Positions 18,038 through 26,563 of a stretch of DNA of 64,000 nucleotides are shown one piece after another. Positions within the stretch are counted from its first letter, which is position 1. Every line of letters starts with the position of its first letter. The position numbers and the translations under genes were made by a program. The DNA is taken from NCBI RefSeq assembly GCF_026965555.1, contig NZ_CP114040.1, positions 1,116,001 through 1,180,000 of the forward strand, in the 5' to 3' direction. The notes beneath the pieces are model-generated. The model searched no databases. It worked only from the letters and a program-made list of their open reading frames with translations, and had not been told where the DNA came from. Source of the DNA: Nannocystis punicea. Its GTDB lineage: Bacteria > Myxococcota_A > Polyangia > Nannocystales > Nannocystaceae.

Positions 18038-18940
18038 GTGGCGGAAGGCCCCACGCCGTCTCGCGCCGACCCCGCGGCCGCGCTGCCACGCGTCGAGCTG
18101 CTGGCCGAATTGCCCGACATCACGGTCACGCGACACGTGTGTCGCGCGGGGCCCCGCGATCGCCCGTTCCCGGAGCAGCATCGGCAGGCGTCCCTGGCGG
18201 TCGTGCTCGCCGGCAGCTTCTGTTACCGCTGCCGCGATCGCACCCACGCGCTGGTGGCCGGCTCGGTGATGCTCGGCGAGGTCGACGAGGCGTTCGTGTG
18301 TTCGCACGAACACGGGGTCGGCGACGTGTGCCTGTGCGTCAATCTGAGGCCGTCTCTGCTGGAAGCGGCGGCCTCGACCTCGGCGGCCCCGGGCCGGCTG
18401 TTCGCGGCCCCGGCGCTGGCCCCGCGCCCGCGGATCTCCGCGCTCGCGCGGGCCCTCGCCGGCGCGGCCGACTCGCGTGACGAGGCCCGCGCGCCCGAGG
18501 TCGAGGCGCTGGCCCTGGCGCTCACCGCCGAGGTGTTCGGCGAGCTGGCCCTTCAGACAGGTTCGCGCCGGGCCCCGCAGCCCCGCCCGAGCGCGAGCGA
18601 CCGCGGCCGCGCCGTCGCCGGGGCGCAGTACATCGCCGCCCGCGCGAGCGAGCCGCTGCTGCTCAAGGACGTCGCGGACCACGTCGGCCTGAGCCCGTTC
18701 CACTTCCTGCGGCTGTTCCGCGCGGTGTTCGGGGTGACGCCGCACCAGTACCTCGTGCAGACCCGCGTCGAGCGGGCCGCGGCCCGCCTGTGCGAGAGCG
18801 AGGTGCCGGTGACGGAGCTGGCGTTCGAGGTCGGCTTCGGCGACCTGTCGAACTTCGTGCGCACGTTCCACCGCCTGGTCGGGCTGTCGCCCGGCCGCTG
18901 GCGCCGGCAGCACCACAATCGCAAGATTCGCCAAGTGTGA
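18038..18940 (+). CDS. AraC-family transcriptional regulator
   Basis: About 300 residues. The N-terminal half is a cupin-type sensing domain (QHRQASLAVVLAGSFCYRC). The C-terminal 100 residues have the two AraC helix-turn-helix motifs (LLLKDVADHVGLSPFHFLRLFRAVFGVTPHQYL and VTELAFEVGFGDLSNFVRTF). The start is uncertain: GTG at 18038 is used, TTG at 18002 is also open. A VOC gene follows on the same strand 28 bases on and is the obvious candidate target. Confidence 0.88.
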   Translation: MAEGPTPSRADPAAALPRVELLAELPDITVTRHVCRAGPRDRPFPEQHRQASLAVVLAGSFCYRCRDRTHALVAGSVMLGEVDEAFVCSHEHGVGDVCLCVNLRPSLLEAAASTSAAPGRLFAAPALAPRPRISALARALAGAADSRDEARAPEVEALALALTAEVFGELALQTGSRRAPQPRPSASDRGRAVAGAQYIAARASEPLLLKDVADHVGLSPFHFLRLFRAVFGVTPHQYLVQTRVERAAARLCESEVPVTELAFEVGFGDLSNFVRTFHRLVGLSPGRWRRQHHNRKIRQV

Positions 18941-18968
18941 CGCGACGTCCGGGGCTACACCCCGGCCC

Positions 18969-19331
18969 ATGCTCGACCACCTGAGTCTCATCGTCCGCGA
19001 TCTGCCTCGCAGCACCCGCTTCTACGCGGCCGCCCTGGCCCCGCTCGGCGCCGTGGTGTGCCACGAGGACGCCTCCACGACCGGCCTCGGCCGGCCCGAC
19101 GCGCCGCAGCTGTGGCTGGCCGCCGCCCCCGAGGTCCAGCCGATCCACCTGGCCTTCCGCGCCGAGAACCGCGAGCAGGTGCGCCAGTTCCACGCCGCGG
19201 CGCTGGCCGCCGGGGCCCGCGACAACGGCGGGCCGGGGCCGCGGGTGCACTACCACCCGAACTACTACGCGGCGTTCGTCCTCGACCCCGACGGCCACAA
19301 CATCGAGGCGGTCTGCCACACGCCCGAGTGA
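18969..19331 (+). CDS. VOC (glyoxalase/dioxygenase superfamily) protein
   Basis: 120 residues, one betaalphabetabetabeta pair of modules. Metal-ligand positions look like H4 (MLDHLSLIV), H (VHYHPNYYAAFVLDPDGH) and E (NIEAV). Such single-chain VOC proteins dimerise and act as glyoxalase-like enzymes or resistance proteins. Together with the AraC gene it forms a regulator-enzyme pair; the substrate is unknown. Confidence 0.88.
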   Translation: MLDHLSLIVRDLPRSTRFYAAALAPLGAVVCHEDASTTGLGRPDAPQLWLAAAPEVQPIHLAFRAENREQVRQFHAAALAAGARDNGGPGPRVHYHPNYYAAFVLDPDGHNIEAVCHTPE

Positions 19332-19400
19332 GCGGGAGGCTCGCTTGCTCCGCGGGCGGTCGGCGTCGGCGCCCGGGCTCGACCGCAGCGGGCTTGAGAG

Positions 19401-19418
19401 CCTGTCCTTTCGGACAGG
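19401..19418. repeat. perfect palindrome copy, CCTGTCC-TTTC-GGACAGG
   Basis: 7-bp perfect arms. Outer boxes are CCTG/CAGG instead of CATG/CATG, a compensated change. Intergenic. Confidence 0.85.
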
Positions 19419-19505
19419 AGCGAAGCCGCGGGCACGGGGCTGCGGAGATCACCGCAGCCGACGCACCGCCCGCGTGCCTGGCTCGGGGCAGCCTGCACCT
19501 TCGAG

Positions 19506-19523
19506 CATGTCCGAAAGGACATG
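19506..19523. repeat. perfect palindrome copy, CATGTCC-GAAA-GGACATG
   Basis: The cleanest copy: 7-bp arms and a GAAA loop, which in RNA would be a stable GNRA tetraloop closed by C:G. Intergenic, 37 bases from the tRNA terminator. Confidence 0.88.
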
Positions 19524-19559
19524 TTACGAGGTGATGGCGGCGTCGGGACCCGAGAGCGA

Positions 19560-19590
19560 CGAGCGCCGCCCGGGGTCCGGGCGGCGCTCG
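19560..19590 (-). terminator. hairpin terminator of tRNA-Arg
   Basis: Perfect inverted repeat with 14-bp GC-only-rich arms (CGAGCGCCGCCCGG on the left) and a three-base loop, three bases beyond the 3' CCA of the tRNA. No T-run follows, common in very GC-rich genomes. Confidence 0.7.
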
Positions 19591-19593
19591 GGC

Positions 19594-19670
19594 TGGCGCG
19601 CGTGGCAGGAGTCGAACCTGCGACCTTTGGCTTCGGAGGCCAACGCTCTATCCAACTGAGCTACACACGC
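19594..19670 (-). tRNA. tRNA-Arg (anticodon CCG)
   Basis: 77 bases including an encoded CCA. Acceptor GCGTGTG pairs with CACGCGC (one G:U); D arm AGCTCAGTTGGATAGAGC; anticodon stem TTGGC/GCCAA around loop CTCCGAA, giving anticodon CCG for CGG codons; T arm GCAGGTTCGACTCCTGC. Discriminator G. Confidence 0.95.
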
Positions 19671-19808
19671 AAGTTGGGGACGGGATCTCTACCCCAGGAG
19701 GGGACGGCTTGCAAGCCCCTCGCCGGGTGCGCGTGCGCCGGGTCCACGCCGGCCCCACCCGCAGCCGCGGCCTTGGGCCCCGGCTTCGGGGTGGTACACT
19801 GGTCGTCG

Positions 19809-20306
19809 ATGCGCCCCGCGTTCGCGCTGCTCCTCCCGCTCGCCGTGTTCGGCTCCACCCTCCTGGAGGGCCTCGACCGGGCCTTCGGCGGCCTCGACCG
19901 TCTGCGGGAGATCTTCCGCCGCGCCCAGGAGCTGCTGGTGCTCGGCGGGGTGGCGCTGGCGCTGCTCGGCAGCCTGGTGTTCATCGCCTCGTGGGCCCTG
20001 TCGCACGCCCGCCGCGCGAGCGACCACTCCCGGCCGTGGCTGTCGCGCGCGGTCCTCGCACTGGCCTACGTCCCCATGCTCCTCACGGTCGTCGCCGCCG
20101 CCGGCCTGTTCGTCCCCGGCCTGGCCCCGTTCATCCTCAAGTCGTTCGCCCTCGCAGTGGCGATCGCCGCGGTGGTCTGGTGCCTCGCCCTCGGCCTGCT
20201 GATCGCCGGCGGCTCCCGCCGCGATCTCAGCCGCGGCCGCCGGGCGATCATCCTCGCCGGCACGCCGTGGTACTGCCTCGTGGTCTACATGGCCACGTTC
20301 CTGTGA
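19809..20306 (+). CDS. small four-helix membrane protein
   Basis: 165 residues. Hydrophobic segments at the N-terminus (FALLLPLAVFGSTLL), about 42-62 (LLVLGGVALALLGSLVFIASWAL), 78-100 (AVLALAYVPMLLTVVAAAGLFV) and 110-130 (FALAVAIAAVVWCLALGLLIA), with basic loops. No family recognised. ATG at 19809 chosen because it begins the first helix. Upstream lies the tRNA on the opposite strand. Confidence 0.7.
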   Translation: MRPAFALLLPLAVFGSTLLEGLDRAFGGLDRLREIFRRAQELLVLGGVALALLGSLVFIASWALSHARRASDHSRPWLSRAVLALAYVPMLLTVVAAAGLFVPGLAPFILKSFALAVAIAAVVWCLALGLLIAGGSRRDLSRGRRAIILAGTPWYCLVVYMATFL

Positions 20307-20468
20307 GGCGGTGAGGCCGGTGTAGACGAGCCGCACTTCAGCTTCGAGCTGAAGGAGAGACTCGTCGGTCGGCCCGAGCTCCTCGCTACTCTCCGCGATC
20401 CACCCCAGGGCCGTCTCCCGGCGGATCGCGCGCTGGTGTTCGGTCAGGACTGCCGCGAGATCGTCCAT
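20307..20468 (-). pseudogene. possible gene remnant, frame runs into neighbour
   Basis: From ATG at 20468 the minus strand encodes a protein-like stretch (MDDLAAVLTEHQRAIRRETA, then WIAESSEELGPTDESLLQ and VRLVYTGL) that loses sense exactly where it meets the 3' end of the membrane-protein gene and has no own stop. It could be the start of a helical N-terminal domain, faintly like the RsbRD N-terminal domain. Seen: coherent composition over about 55 codons. Inferred: truncated gene. Confidence 0.25.
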
Positions 20469-21415
20469 GCGAACTCGCGGAGCAGCACCTTCCGCGGCCC
20501 GGCGGACCTCCGGCTCGTGGAGAATCCCTCGATCCAGATCGGGATCCGGGCCACCGAGCACGGCGGCTTTCTCGACAGCAGCGAGACGGCCGACAGCTCG
20601 CGTGGCTACACGTTCGACGCGAAGGTCGGACAGTGAATCCCGTCCTCGGGGGCAGTTTCCTGGACGCTCGGAGCGGGAATTTGCCCGCGACCCTGAACTA
20701 CCCGGTGGATCTCTTGTGAATGGGAGGAGCGGGCGGCGCCTGCGAGCATTCGCGCGACGCCTGGCGCGTACGCGAGTGCTGCGGAGCGGCCCGTGAATCG
20801 CAGCGGATGCACCGTTGACGACGACTCCCGGGTCGGCTCCCGTCGCGGGCACGAATCAGTCGGTGACGCAGCGCGTGTCGAGGTCCGTGTCATCGCGCTC
20901 GTCGCACGTCGACCTCAAGCACGCCTCGCGGGCCCGTTTTTTGATGACGTGGTGCCTGTCAAGTCCATGATGGGCACGATTCGCACGATGCCCGAGTCAG
21001 GGCCGGAATCCGCGATCGCGTGCCGCGAGACCGGCTCGCTCGAGGCGGGCGTTGGCGTCGCCTGCACGTGACCTCGGGTCAGGCGCGTCTTTGCGTTCGC
21101 GCCCTCGTCGACCTCGACGCGCAATCGTGCCCGGGGGTGCCCCGGAGAGCCCGAGCCCGATCGCTGCGCGAATCGACCATCGTCGGAATGACGAGTTCGC
21201 CTCGCGCCGCGATCGAGCCGCGAATGAACGACGGTCGCGGCCGCAGCGCGGCGCGCTTTCATGGCCGTGTTCGTGACGCCGATCAAGCGGCTCTGGCGCC
21301 CGCTGGGGTCCGTTCGGAGGTTGGCTAGGCTTCGTGACTGGATTCGATCAGTCGGCTGTGCGTCGCGCCTGAACCGCGGCTGTTCTTCAACATTCGGGCA
21401 ATTCGGAGAAATGTC
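20469..21415. other. gene-free region, about 0.95 kb
   Basis: No frame on either strand has convincing protein composition. Base composition is less biased toward GC at third positions than in neighbours, in line with decayed or foreign DNA. No palindrome copy of the interspersed family was found here. Confidence 0.45.
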
Positions 21416-21787
21416 ATGGGAAGCAATGGTAAAGGTCATCGGTCGAATGAGTGGTTCCCGCTCGAGCGGACGGTGGAGGGTGTCCGGGCCGAGGCCCACG
21501 TGGTGCTCGACCCCGACACCGACACATACTTCCTGGTCGTCCGCGGCCTGATGGCCAGGGCGGACATCGAGGTGAGGCTCGACCCCGTGGTGTACGTTCA
21601 GAGGCCTGTCTATTGGCAATTCCGTGTGCTCGGTCGCTACGTGGGCACCGGGATCCAGATCCCTGTGCTCTACGGGGCGATCCGGTCGCTCGAGGGCCGG
21701 CTGGGCACGGAGGGGGTGGAGGCCGAGTGGGCCGACAGCAGCGAGAGGATCGTGTTCCCACCGACGGCGCCCCAGGTGAAGGGCTGA
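21416..21787 (+). CDS. small protein of unknown function
   Basis: 123 residues. ATG at 21416 is preceded by CGGAGAA at a good distance. Composition is that of a folded globular protein (AHVVLDPDTDTYFLVVRGL, VYVQRPVYWQFRVLGRYVG), alternating beta-like strands, no signal or membrane segment. No family recognised. It is the nearest gene upstream of the SIR2-TPR gene on the same strand but 627 bases away, so a joint operon is doubtful. Confidence 0.5.
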   Translation: MGSNGKGHRSNEWFPLERTVEGVRAEAHVVLDPDTDTYFLVVRGLMARADIEVRLDPVVYVQRPVYWQFRVLGRYVGTGIQIPVLYGAIRSLEGRLGTEGVEAEWADSSERIVFPPTAPQVKG

Positions 21788-21908
21788 TCGCCCGACGAAG
21801 CGGTCGTCCTCGGGGTCGTGGCGCACCTGTCTCTTGCGAGCGCCGGCGAGCCGCGACCCACAGAAGCGACCGCGTCGCTGTCCAGCGCCGAAGTCGCCCT
21901 GGCCCCCG

Positions 21909-22190
21909 ACGTCCGTGATCGACGGTTCGACCCACAAGACCACGGCCACCTTCAATTCCAGCGCCTACGGCCCCAGCATCAATGTAAGCCTGAACCAGAT
22001 GAACGTCGGGGAATACTTCCACAACAAATTGCATGTCTTCGATCCGAGCAGCAACATCGGCGCGGGCCCCTACGAAACCGCGACCGACAGCACGAATGGG
22101 CGAACTACACCGCCAACCTGAACGACGGCACAGTGAGCGTGCTGCAAGCCGGCTCGCCGACGCAGCTGGACGAGGCGCGGCGCGACCCGT
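21909..22190 (+). pseudogene. frameshifted gene fragment
   Basis: One frame encodes SVIDGSTHKTTATFNSSAYG then NVSLNQMNVGEYFHNKLHV and FDPSSNIG up to about 22100. The neighbouring frame continues as WANYTANLNDGTVSVLQAG to about 22190. Both parts have the same style (Asn/Ser/Thr-rich beta strands), so a single frameshift near 22100 splits one former gene. No start or stop belongs to it. Origin unknown; secreted or structural protein likely. Confidence 0.35.
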
Positions 22191-22381
22191 TGCAGCGGCG
22201 GGTGGCGCCGGCCCGCTTCTCCGATCGCGGTCGCAGGGTGCGCGACGTCATACCCTGGCCGGGGGGAGTCGCGGCGAAGCGACGGGCGTGCAGACCGAGC
22301 GTCGCGGGACCACGTCGACGGTGCCTCCCCTGTCCGTGCCGCAGCGTCGCGACACCAGCCGGCTCACCCTCCCAATCCCCT

Positions 22382-22407
22382 CTGCGAGCGACTATAGTCG
22401 TTCGCAG
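22382..22407. promoter_or_regulatory. 26-bp near-perfect palindrome before SIR2-TPR gene
   Basis: CTGCGAGCGACTA/TAGTCGTTCGCAG, one mismatched pair; the central 12 bp (CGACTATAGTCG) is perfect. It lies seven bases before the ATG at 22415. Zero-loop symmetry points to a dimeric repressor site; in RNA it would bury the start region. Confidence 0.5.
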
Positions 22408-22414
22408 GGGACTT

Positions 22415-25306
22415 ATGCGCGATGAGCAGGATTTTCTCCGCAAGATCGAGGACGTGGCCGGCGCGCTCCGGCAAGCCCGGGAGCGCGGCGATTCGGCCTC
22501 GATCCTGATGGGCGCCGGGGTCTCCGTGTCGGCGGGCATCCCCCTCGCGCAAGGGTTTGTGGAGGCGGTAAAGCGTGACGATCCAGCGGCCTATGCGCGG
22601 GCGCTCGAGAAGACCTATCCCCACGTGATGGCCGCCCTCGACGTCGGTCCGCGCCACGACCTCATCGCTCGATACGTCGAGCGCGCGCGGCTCAATTGGG
22701 CGCATGTCCTGCTCGGCGTGCTCGTACAGCGAGGCTATATCGGACGGATCCTGACCACCAATTTCGACAATTTGGCCCTGCGTTGCACCGGCCTCTACGG
22801 CGTGTACCCTGCGGTTTACGACGTTACCGCGCTGGCGAAGTTCGACGCCAGCCTGATCCGCGACCCCGCGATCCTGTTCCTCCACGGTCAGCACCGCGGG
22901 TTCGTGCAACTCCACGCCCGCGACGACGTCACCAGCAATGCGCGGCGCCTGCAGCCGATCTTCGCCGATGCGACCGTGCGTCGACCGTGGATCGTGCTCG
23001 GTTACAGCGGCGACAACGATCCTGTGTTCGAGTGCCTGAGCCGGGTCAAGGTCTTTCCGTACGGCCTCTATTGGATCGGCTACCGCGAATCGCCACCCGG
23101 GGCAGCGGTGACGAGCAAGCTGCTGGGCAAGAAGCGCCAGGCGTTCCACGTCGCCGGTTATGACGCGGACACCTTCATGATCGCCTTGTTTCGCGCGCTC
23201 GAGCTCGAGCTGCCGTCCTTGCTGAAGGATCCGTTCACGCACACCCTCGAGGTGCTCGACCAGTTCGCGCCGTTCCCCACCGACCTCGGCGGCGAGGACT
23301 TTACCGTCCCGGCCCGCAGCCTGTGCCAAAACGCCAGGCGCGTGCTGATCGATGGCGGCATTCCCGAGCCGAGACGCGATGCGGACGTGGAGCTGGCGCG
23401 CCTGGTGATGCAGGGCCACCTGTTCCGCGGCGATTACGACGCGGTGATCGCCCACGGGGGCGAACAGGTGCCGCCTCCATTGCATCGTCTGGTGGCGATC
23501 GCCCTCGGCGTGCGGGCCGATTCGGCGCACGAACGCGTGCGCAAGGCGGTCCACGAGCTTCAGGATCCGCTACCGTGCTTGACTGCTGCGCTGGCCGATC
23601 TCGATCGAGCGATCACGCTGGCGCCCGATCTCGCGGAGCTCCACTGCGAGCGCGGGGCGGTGCGATGGACCGCCTTCGAGGCGTTCACTGGTGAGGCCGC
23701 AGAGGACCTCGCCGCACGCGCGCGGGTCGATCTCGAGCACGCGCTGCGACTCGAGCCCGATCTGCTCGCCGCGCTGTACAACGCGGCCTACGGCGAAGCG
23801 CTCGTGGCCCAGCGGCAGACGGGCGAGGCCTGCACAGCAGGCCTCGAACGCGCCCGCGAGGGGTTCCGTAAGGCGCTCGAACGCGACCCGGACCACGTAC
23901 CGTCGCTGGTCAACGCGGCACGCGTGCTGTTCGCGCTGGCCTCTGCGGGTGAACCGGCGAGCGCGGCAGAAGCTGCGGCGTTACTGCAGCGCGCCGAGCA
24001 GATCGAGCCGCGGAACTACGAGCTTCGGCTGACCGCGCTCTCGCACTCGCTCCGCGAGGGGATCGCGGAGTGGAGCGTTTTCCAGGCCGAGTTGCCCGTC
24101 CTTGTCGAGCGCGCCGAGTCCATGTGTGCGACGAACCCGAGCGACGTGCGGGGTCGGTTCCTGCTCGGATTGCTGCAGGCCTTTGACGCATCATTGAGCG
24201 AGACGCCCGAAGCCCGTGCTCAATTCGATGCGGGCTGGCGCGCCTACACCGAGACCCGCGACGCACCGCAGTGGGCCCGCCTCGCCGGAGGTCTGCGCTT
24301 CGACGTTCTTCGCCAGGCCATGGCCTGCGTGCTCAGCATGGAGGCCTGCAACCGCGGTGAGGAGGCGGGCGCCGCGTACTACCAGCTCGCCGACGAGGAG
24401 TTCGCGGCTGCCGCCATGCTGCCCGGCAACGCCGCCGCGACATTGCAACAATGGGGGCCGATGTTGACTCTGCGAGCAGACGCGACTGAGGGCCGACTGC
24501 GACTGCAACTGCTCGACCGGGCCGACGAGAAATTCGCGGCGGCCCTGGCCGCCGCCCCCGATGATCCGGAGGCGCTGCTCGAATGGTCCGCCGCCAAGGT
24601 CGCGCGGATCGAAGCGAACGACGGTGCTGCCGCAGCCAGCTATGCCGCTGCGCTCGATCTGCTTCGCCGCGCCGAAGCCATCGAGCCGGGCGCCAGCATC
24701 CACGTCGGTTGGGCCAAAGCGTGCGAGGCCTACGCGGAGACGTTCGTCGATGATCCTGGGCGGAAGATTACAATCCTGCGGGAAGCCTCCGACCGCTACG
24801 AGCGCGCCCTCGCTGAAGCAAGCGACAACGGCGAGTATTGGTTCGATTGGGCCGGCTGCGCGCACGAACTGGCCGAGAGCTTCATCGAGGTCGGTGCGCC
24901 CGACGAGGTCCGCCGCTACTACCGAACTGCCCTCAACGCGTGCGCGCGAGCGGCAGAGCTCGAGGTGCATGCCGATATCTTGGGCACGCAGACCATGCTG
25001 CTGGGCAGCATGGCCGAATTCGAGGAGACCTGGGGCGATCTCGGCGCGGCCGCGATGCTCCGACAGCAAGCGGAGGCGCTGGTGGAGGCGGCGCTCCGGC
25101 GCGAACCGACCAACCGCGACCTCCTCGAGTACGCGCTCGAGATCTACGACGAGAACAAGAACGCCGTCGCCTTTGCGGCGCTCGTGCGCAAGCTGGCGCG
25201 CCTGGACCCCCCGTTCCCTCGGTCCGCACTGACGGCGGACGACTATGAGCTCCTGGAAGACCCAAGCCCGGAGATCCGCGAGGCCTTGGCTCGACTCGCG
25301 CCGTAG
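22415..25306 (+). CDS. SIR2-domain protein with long TPR region, possible anti-phage NADase
   Basis: 963 residues. The N-terminal 270 residues are a SIR2 NAD-binding fold with all key positions: GAGVSVSAG (from residue 34), TTNFDN (N116), LHGQH (H157), GYSGDND (196-). From about 400 onward the chain is a helical solenoid of TPR-like units (LDRAITLAPDLAELHCERG, LEHALRLEPDLLAALYNAA, LLRRAEAIEPGASIHVGWA). This plan, SIR2 plus large alpha-solenoid in one chain of about 1000 residues, is that of defence proteins such as DSR1/DSR2, which destroy NAD on sensing phage. Whether it defends here is inference. No obvious partner gene. GC at third positions is lower than in neighbours, which suggests acquisition. 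Confidence 0.85.
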   Translation: MRDEQDFLRKIEDVAGALRQARERGDSASILMGAGVSVSAGIPLAQGFVEAVKRDDPAAYARALEKTYPHVMAALDVGPRHDLIARYVERARLNWAHVLLGVLVQRGYIGRILTTNFDNLALRCTGLYGVYPAVYDVTALAKFDASLIRDPAILFLHGQHRGFVQLHARDDVTSNARRLQPIFADATVRRPWIVLGYSGDNDPVFECLSRVKVFPYGLYWIGYRESPPGAAVTSKLLGKKRQAFHVAGYDADTFMIALFRALELELPSLLKDPFTHTLEVLDQFAPFPTDLGGEDFTVPARSLCQNARRVLIDGGIPEPRRDADVELARLVMQGHLFRGDYDAVIAHGGEQVPPPLHRLVAIALGVRADSAHERVRKAVHELQDPLPCLTAALADLDRAITLAPDLAELHCERGAVRWTAFEAFTGEAAEDLAARARVDLEHALRLEPDLLAALYNAAYGEALVAQRQTGEACTAGLERAREGFRKALERDPDHVPSLVNAARVLFALASAGEPASAAEAAALLQRAEQIEPRNYELRLTALSHSLREGIAEWSVFQAELPVLVERAESMCATNPSDVRGRFLLGLLQAFDASLSETPEARAQFDAGWRAYTETRDAPQWARLAGGLRFDVLRQAMACVLSMEACNRGEEAGAAYYQLADEEFAAAAMLPGNAAATLQQWGPMLTLRADATEGRLRLQLLDRADEKFAAALAAAPDDPEALLEWSAAKVARIEANDGAAAASYAAALDLLRRAEAIEPGASIHVGWAKACEAYAETFVDDPGRKITILREASDRYERALAEASDNGEYWFDWAGCAHELAESFIEVGAPDEVRRYYRTALNACARAAELEVHADILGTQTMLLGSMAEFEETWGDLGAAAMLRQQAEALVEAALRREPTNRDLLEYALEIYDENKNAVAFAALVRKLARLDPPFPRSALTADDYELLEDPSPEIREALARLAP

Positions 25307-25540
25307 CCGCTTATCCCGCTTGAGTCCGCGCCTGCTCGGCGTAGAAGCGACGTCGGCGCGAGCTGCCCTCGGGGTCGTTCGTCGGGCTGGTGATGAGGCC
25401 GCGCGAGCTGACCCGCGGTCGCGCGCGAGGTCGCTCCGGCGCCGACGTCTCCTCGCGGGCGCGCTCGAGTCCAAATTCGGACCACCCGGTGTCCACGTGT
25501 CGCCATCCCGGCGCGGCCGAGTCCGCTAGTCTGGCGGGCG

Positions 25541-26314
25541 ATGGACGGACGACGCGTAGTGTTCCTGGGTGCGATCTTGCTGATTGGTTGCGACGCGCGG
25601 GGCGAGGGCCGGACCACGGCTGCGCCCGAGGCGGCGGCGCCGGTGGCGGCGGCGCCGGAGGTTGCACCGACGCCGGCTGCGGCGGCGGCGACGGCCGCGA
25701 GCGCGGGGGAGCTCGACCCGAGCCGCGGGGCGCAGATCGGCGCGGTCTACGAGGCCTATCTGACCCCGCACCAGGAGGGTGACGAGGAGGAGAACACGCC
25801 GGCGACCACGCCCAAGCAGTTCCGCTCGAGCACGCCGTCGCAGAGCCGGGCCGCGCGCGAGGCCGCGGGGCACCGCGCGCACGGGCAGGTCCGCTTCAGC
25901 AACGATTTCAGCCGCGCGTTCATCGACGTCAAGATCGAGGGCATCGATCCGAAGACGATCAACATGTTCCACATCCATTGCGGCAAGCCCGGCATCCTCG
26001 GCCCGATCCTCGTCGACTTCGCCCACGCGACCGACCTGCAGAGCAACCTGGCCGACAGCGTGTTCTCGGTGGAGATCCGCAACGAGCACCTGGTCCAGAC
26101 CGTCGAGCACGCGCACGGCCTGGTCGGCGCGTTCACCTCCGGCTGCGTGATCCCGAGCCCGTCGCTCGGCAGCGTCGCGCCGGTCAAGGTGTCGACGGTG
26201 GCCGGCATGGCCCAATTGGCCCGCGACGGCGAGCTGTACTTCAATCTGCACACCACCGGGCAGACCTACTTCGGCGACATCCGCGGGCAGCTCCACCCGG
26301 CCGCGCCGCGCTGA
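25541..26314 (+). CDS. CHRD-domain lipoprotein
   Basis: 257 residues. Lipobox LLIGC at residues 13-17, Ala/Pro-rich linker, then from about 105 a CHRD (chordin-like) domain. It shows the diagnostic end GELYFNLHTTGQTYFGDIRGQL and the inner HIHCGKPGILGPILV strand. CHRD proteins are surface proteins of unclear role in bacteria. Follows the SIR2 gene on the same strand after 234 bases; ends close to a block of tandem repeats. Confidence 0.85.
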   Translation: MDGRRVVFLGAILLIGCDARGEGRTTAAPEAAAPVAAAPEVAPTPAAAAATAASAGELDPSRGAQIGAVYEAYLTPHQEGDEEENTPATTPKQFRSSTPSQSRAAREAAGHRAHGQVRFSNDFSRAFIDVKIEGIDPKTINMFHIHCGKPGILGPILVDFAHATDLQSNLADSVFSVEIRNEHLVQTVEHAHGLVGAFTSGCVIPSPSLGSVAPVKVSTVAGMAQLARDGELYFNLHTTGQTYFGDIRGQLHPAAPR

Positions 26315-26356
26315 ATGTCGCGTGCACTCGGGGCGTCGCGCGCCGGGGTGGCGAGC

Positions 26357-26561
26357 GGCGAGCTTTCGCCGGCGACGTGGTCGATCGATACGCGCGCTCG
26401 ACCCACCGATGCACGCGAGCGTGATGCCCTCGGCGAGCTTTCGCCGGCGACGTGGTCGATCGATACGCGCGCTCGACCCACCGATGCACTCGAGCGTGAT
26501 GCCCTCGGCGAGCTTTCGCCGGCGACGGGTCGATCGATACGCGCGCTCGACCCACCGCGAC
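26357..26561. repeat. 75-bp tandem repeat, 2.7 copies
   Basis: Units at 26357-26431, 26432-26506 and a shorter third at 26507-26561. First two differ by one or two bases. Each unit contains GGTCGATCGATACGCGCGC followed by TCGACC, which can fold back on itself, and CGCCGGCG. Sits in the 249 bases between two convergent genes, so bidirectional termination is plausible. Confidence 0.88.
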
Positions 26562-26563
26562 GG

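Noticed and set aside
18541..18560. Further palindrome copy in the AraC gene
   Set aside because: Only one arm (CAGACAGG) is present; the other does not pair. Similar half matches at 14050, 15242 and 21829 were left out for the same reason.
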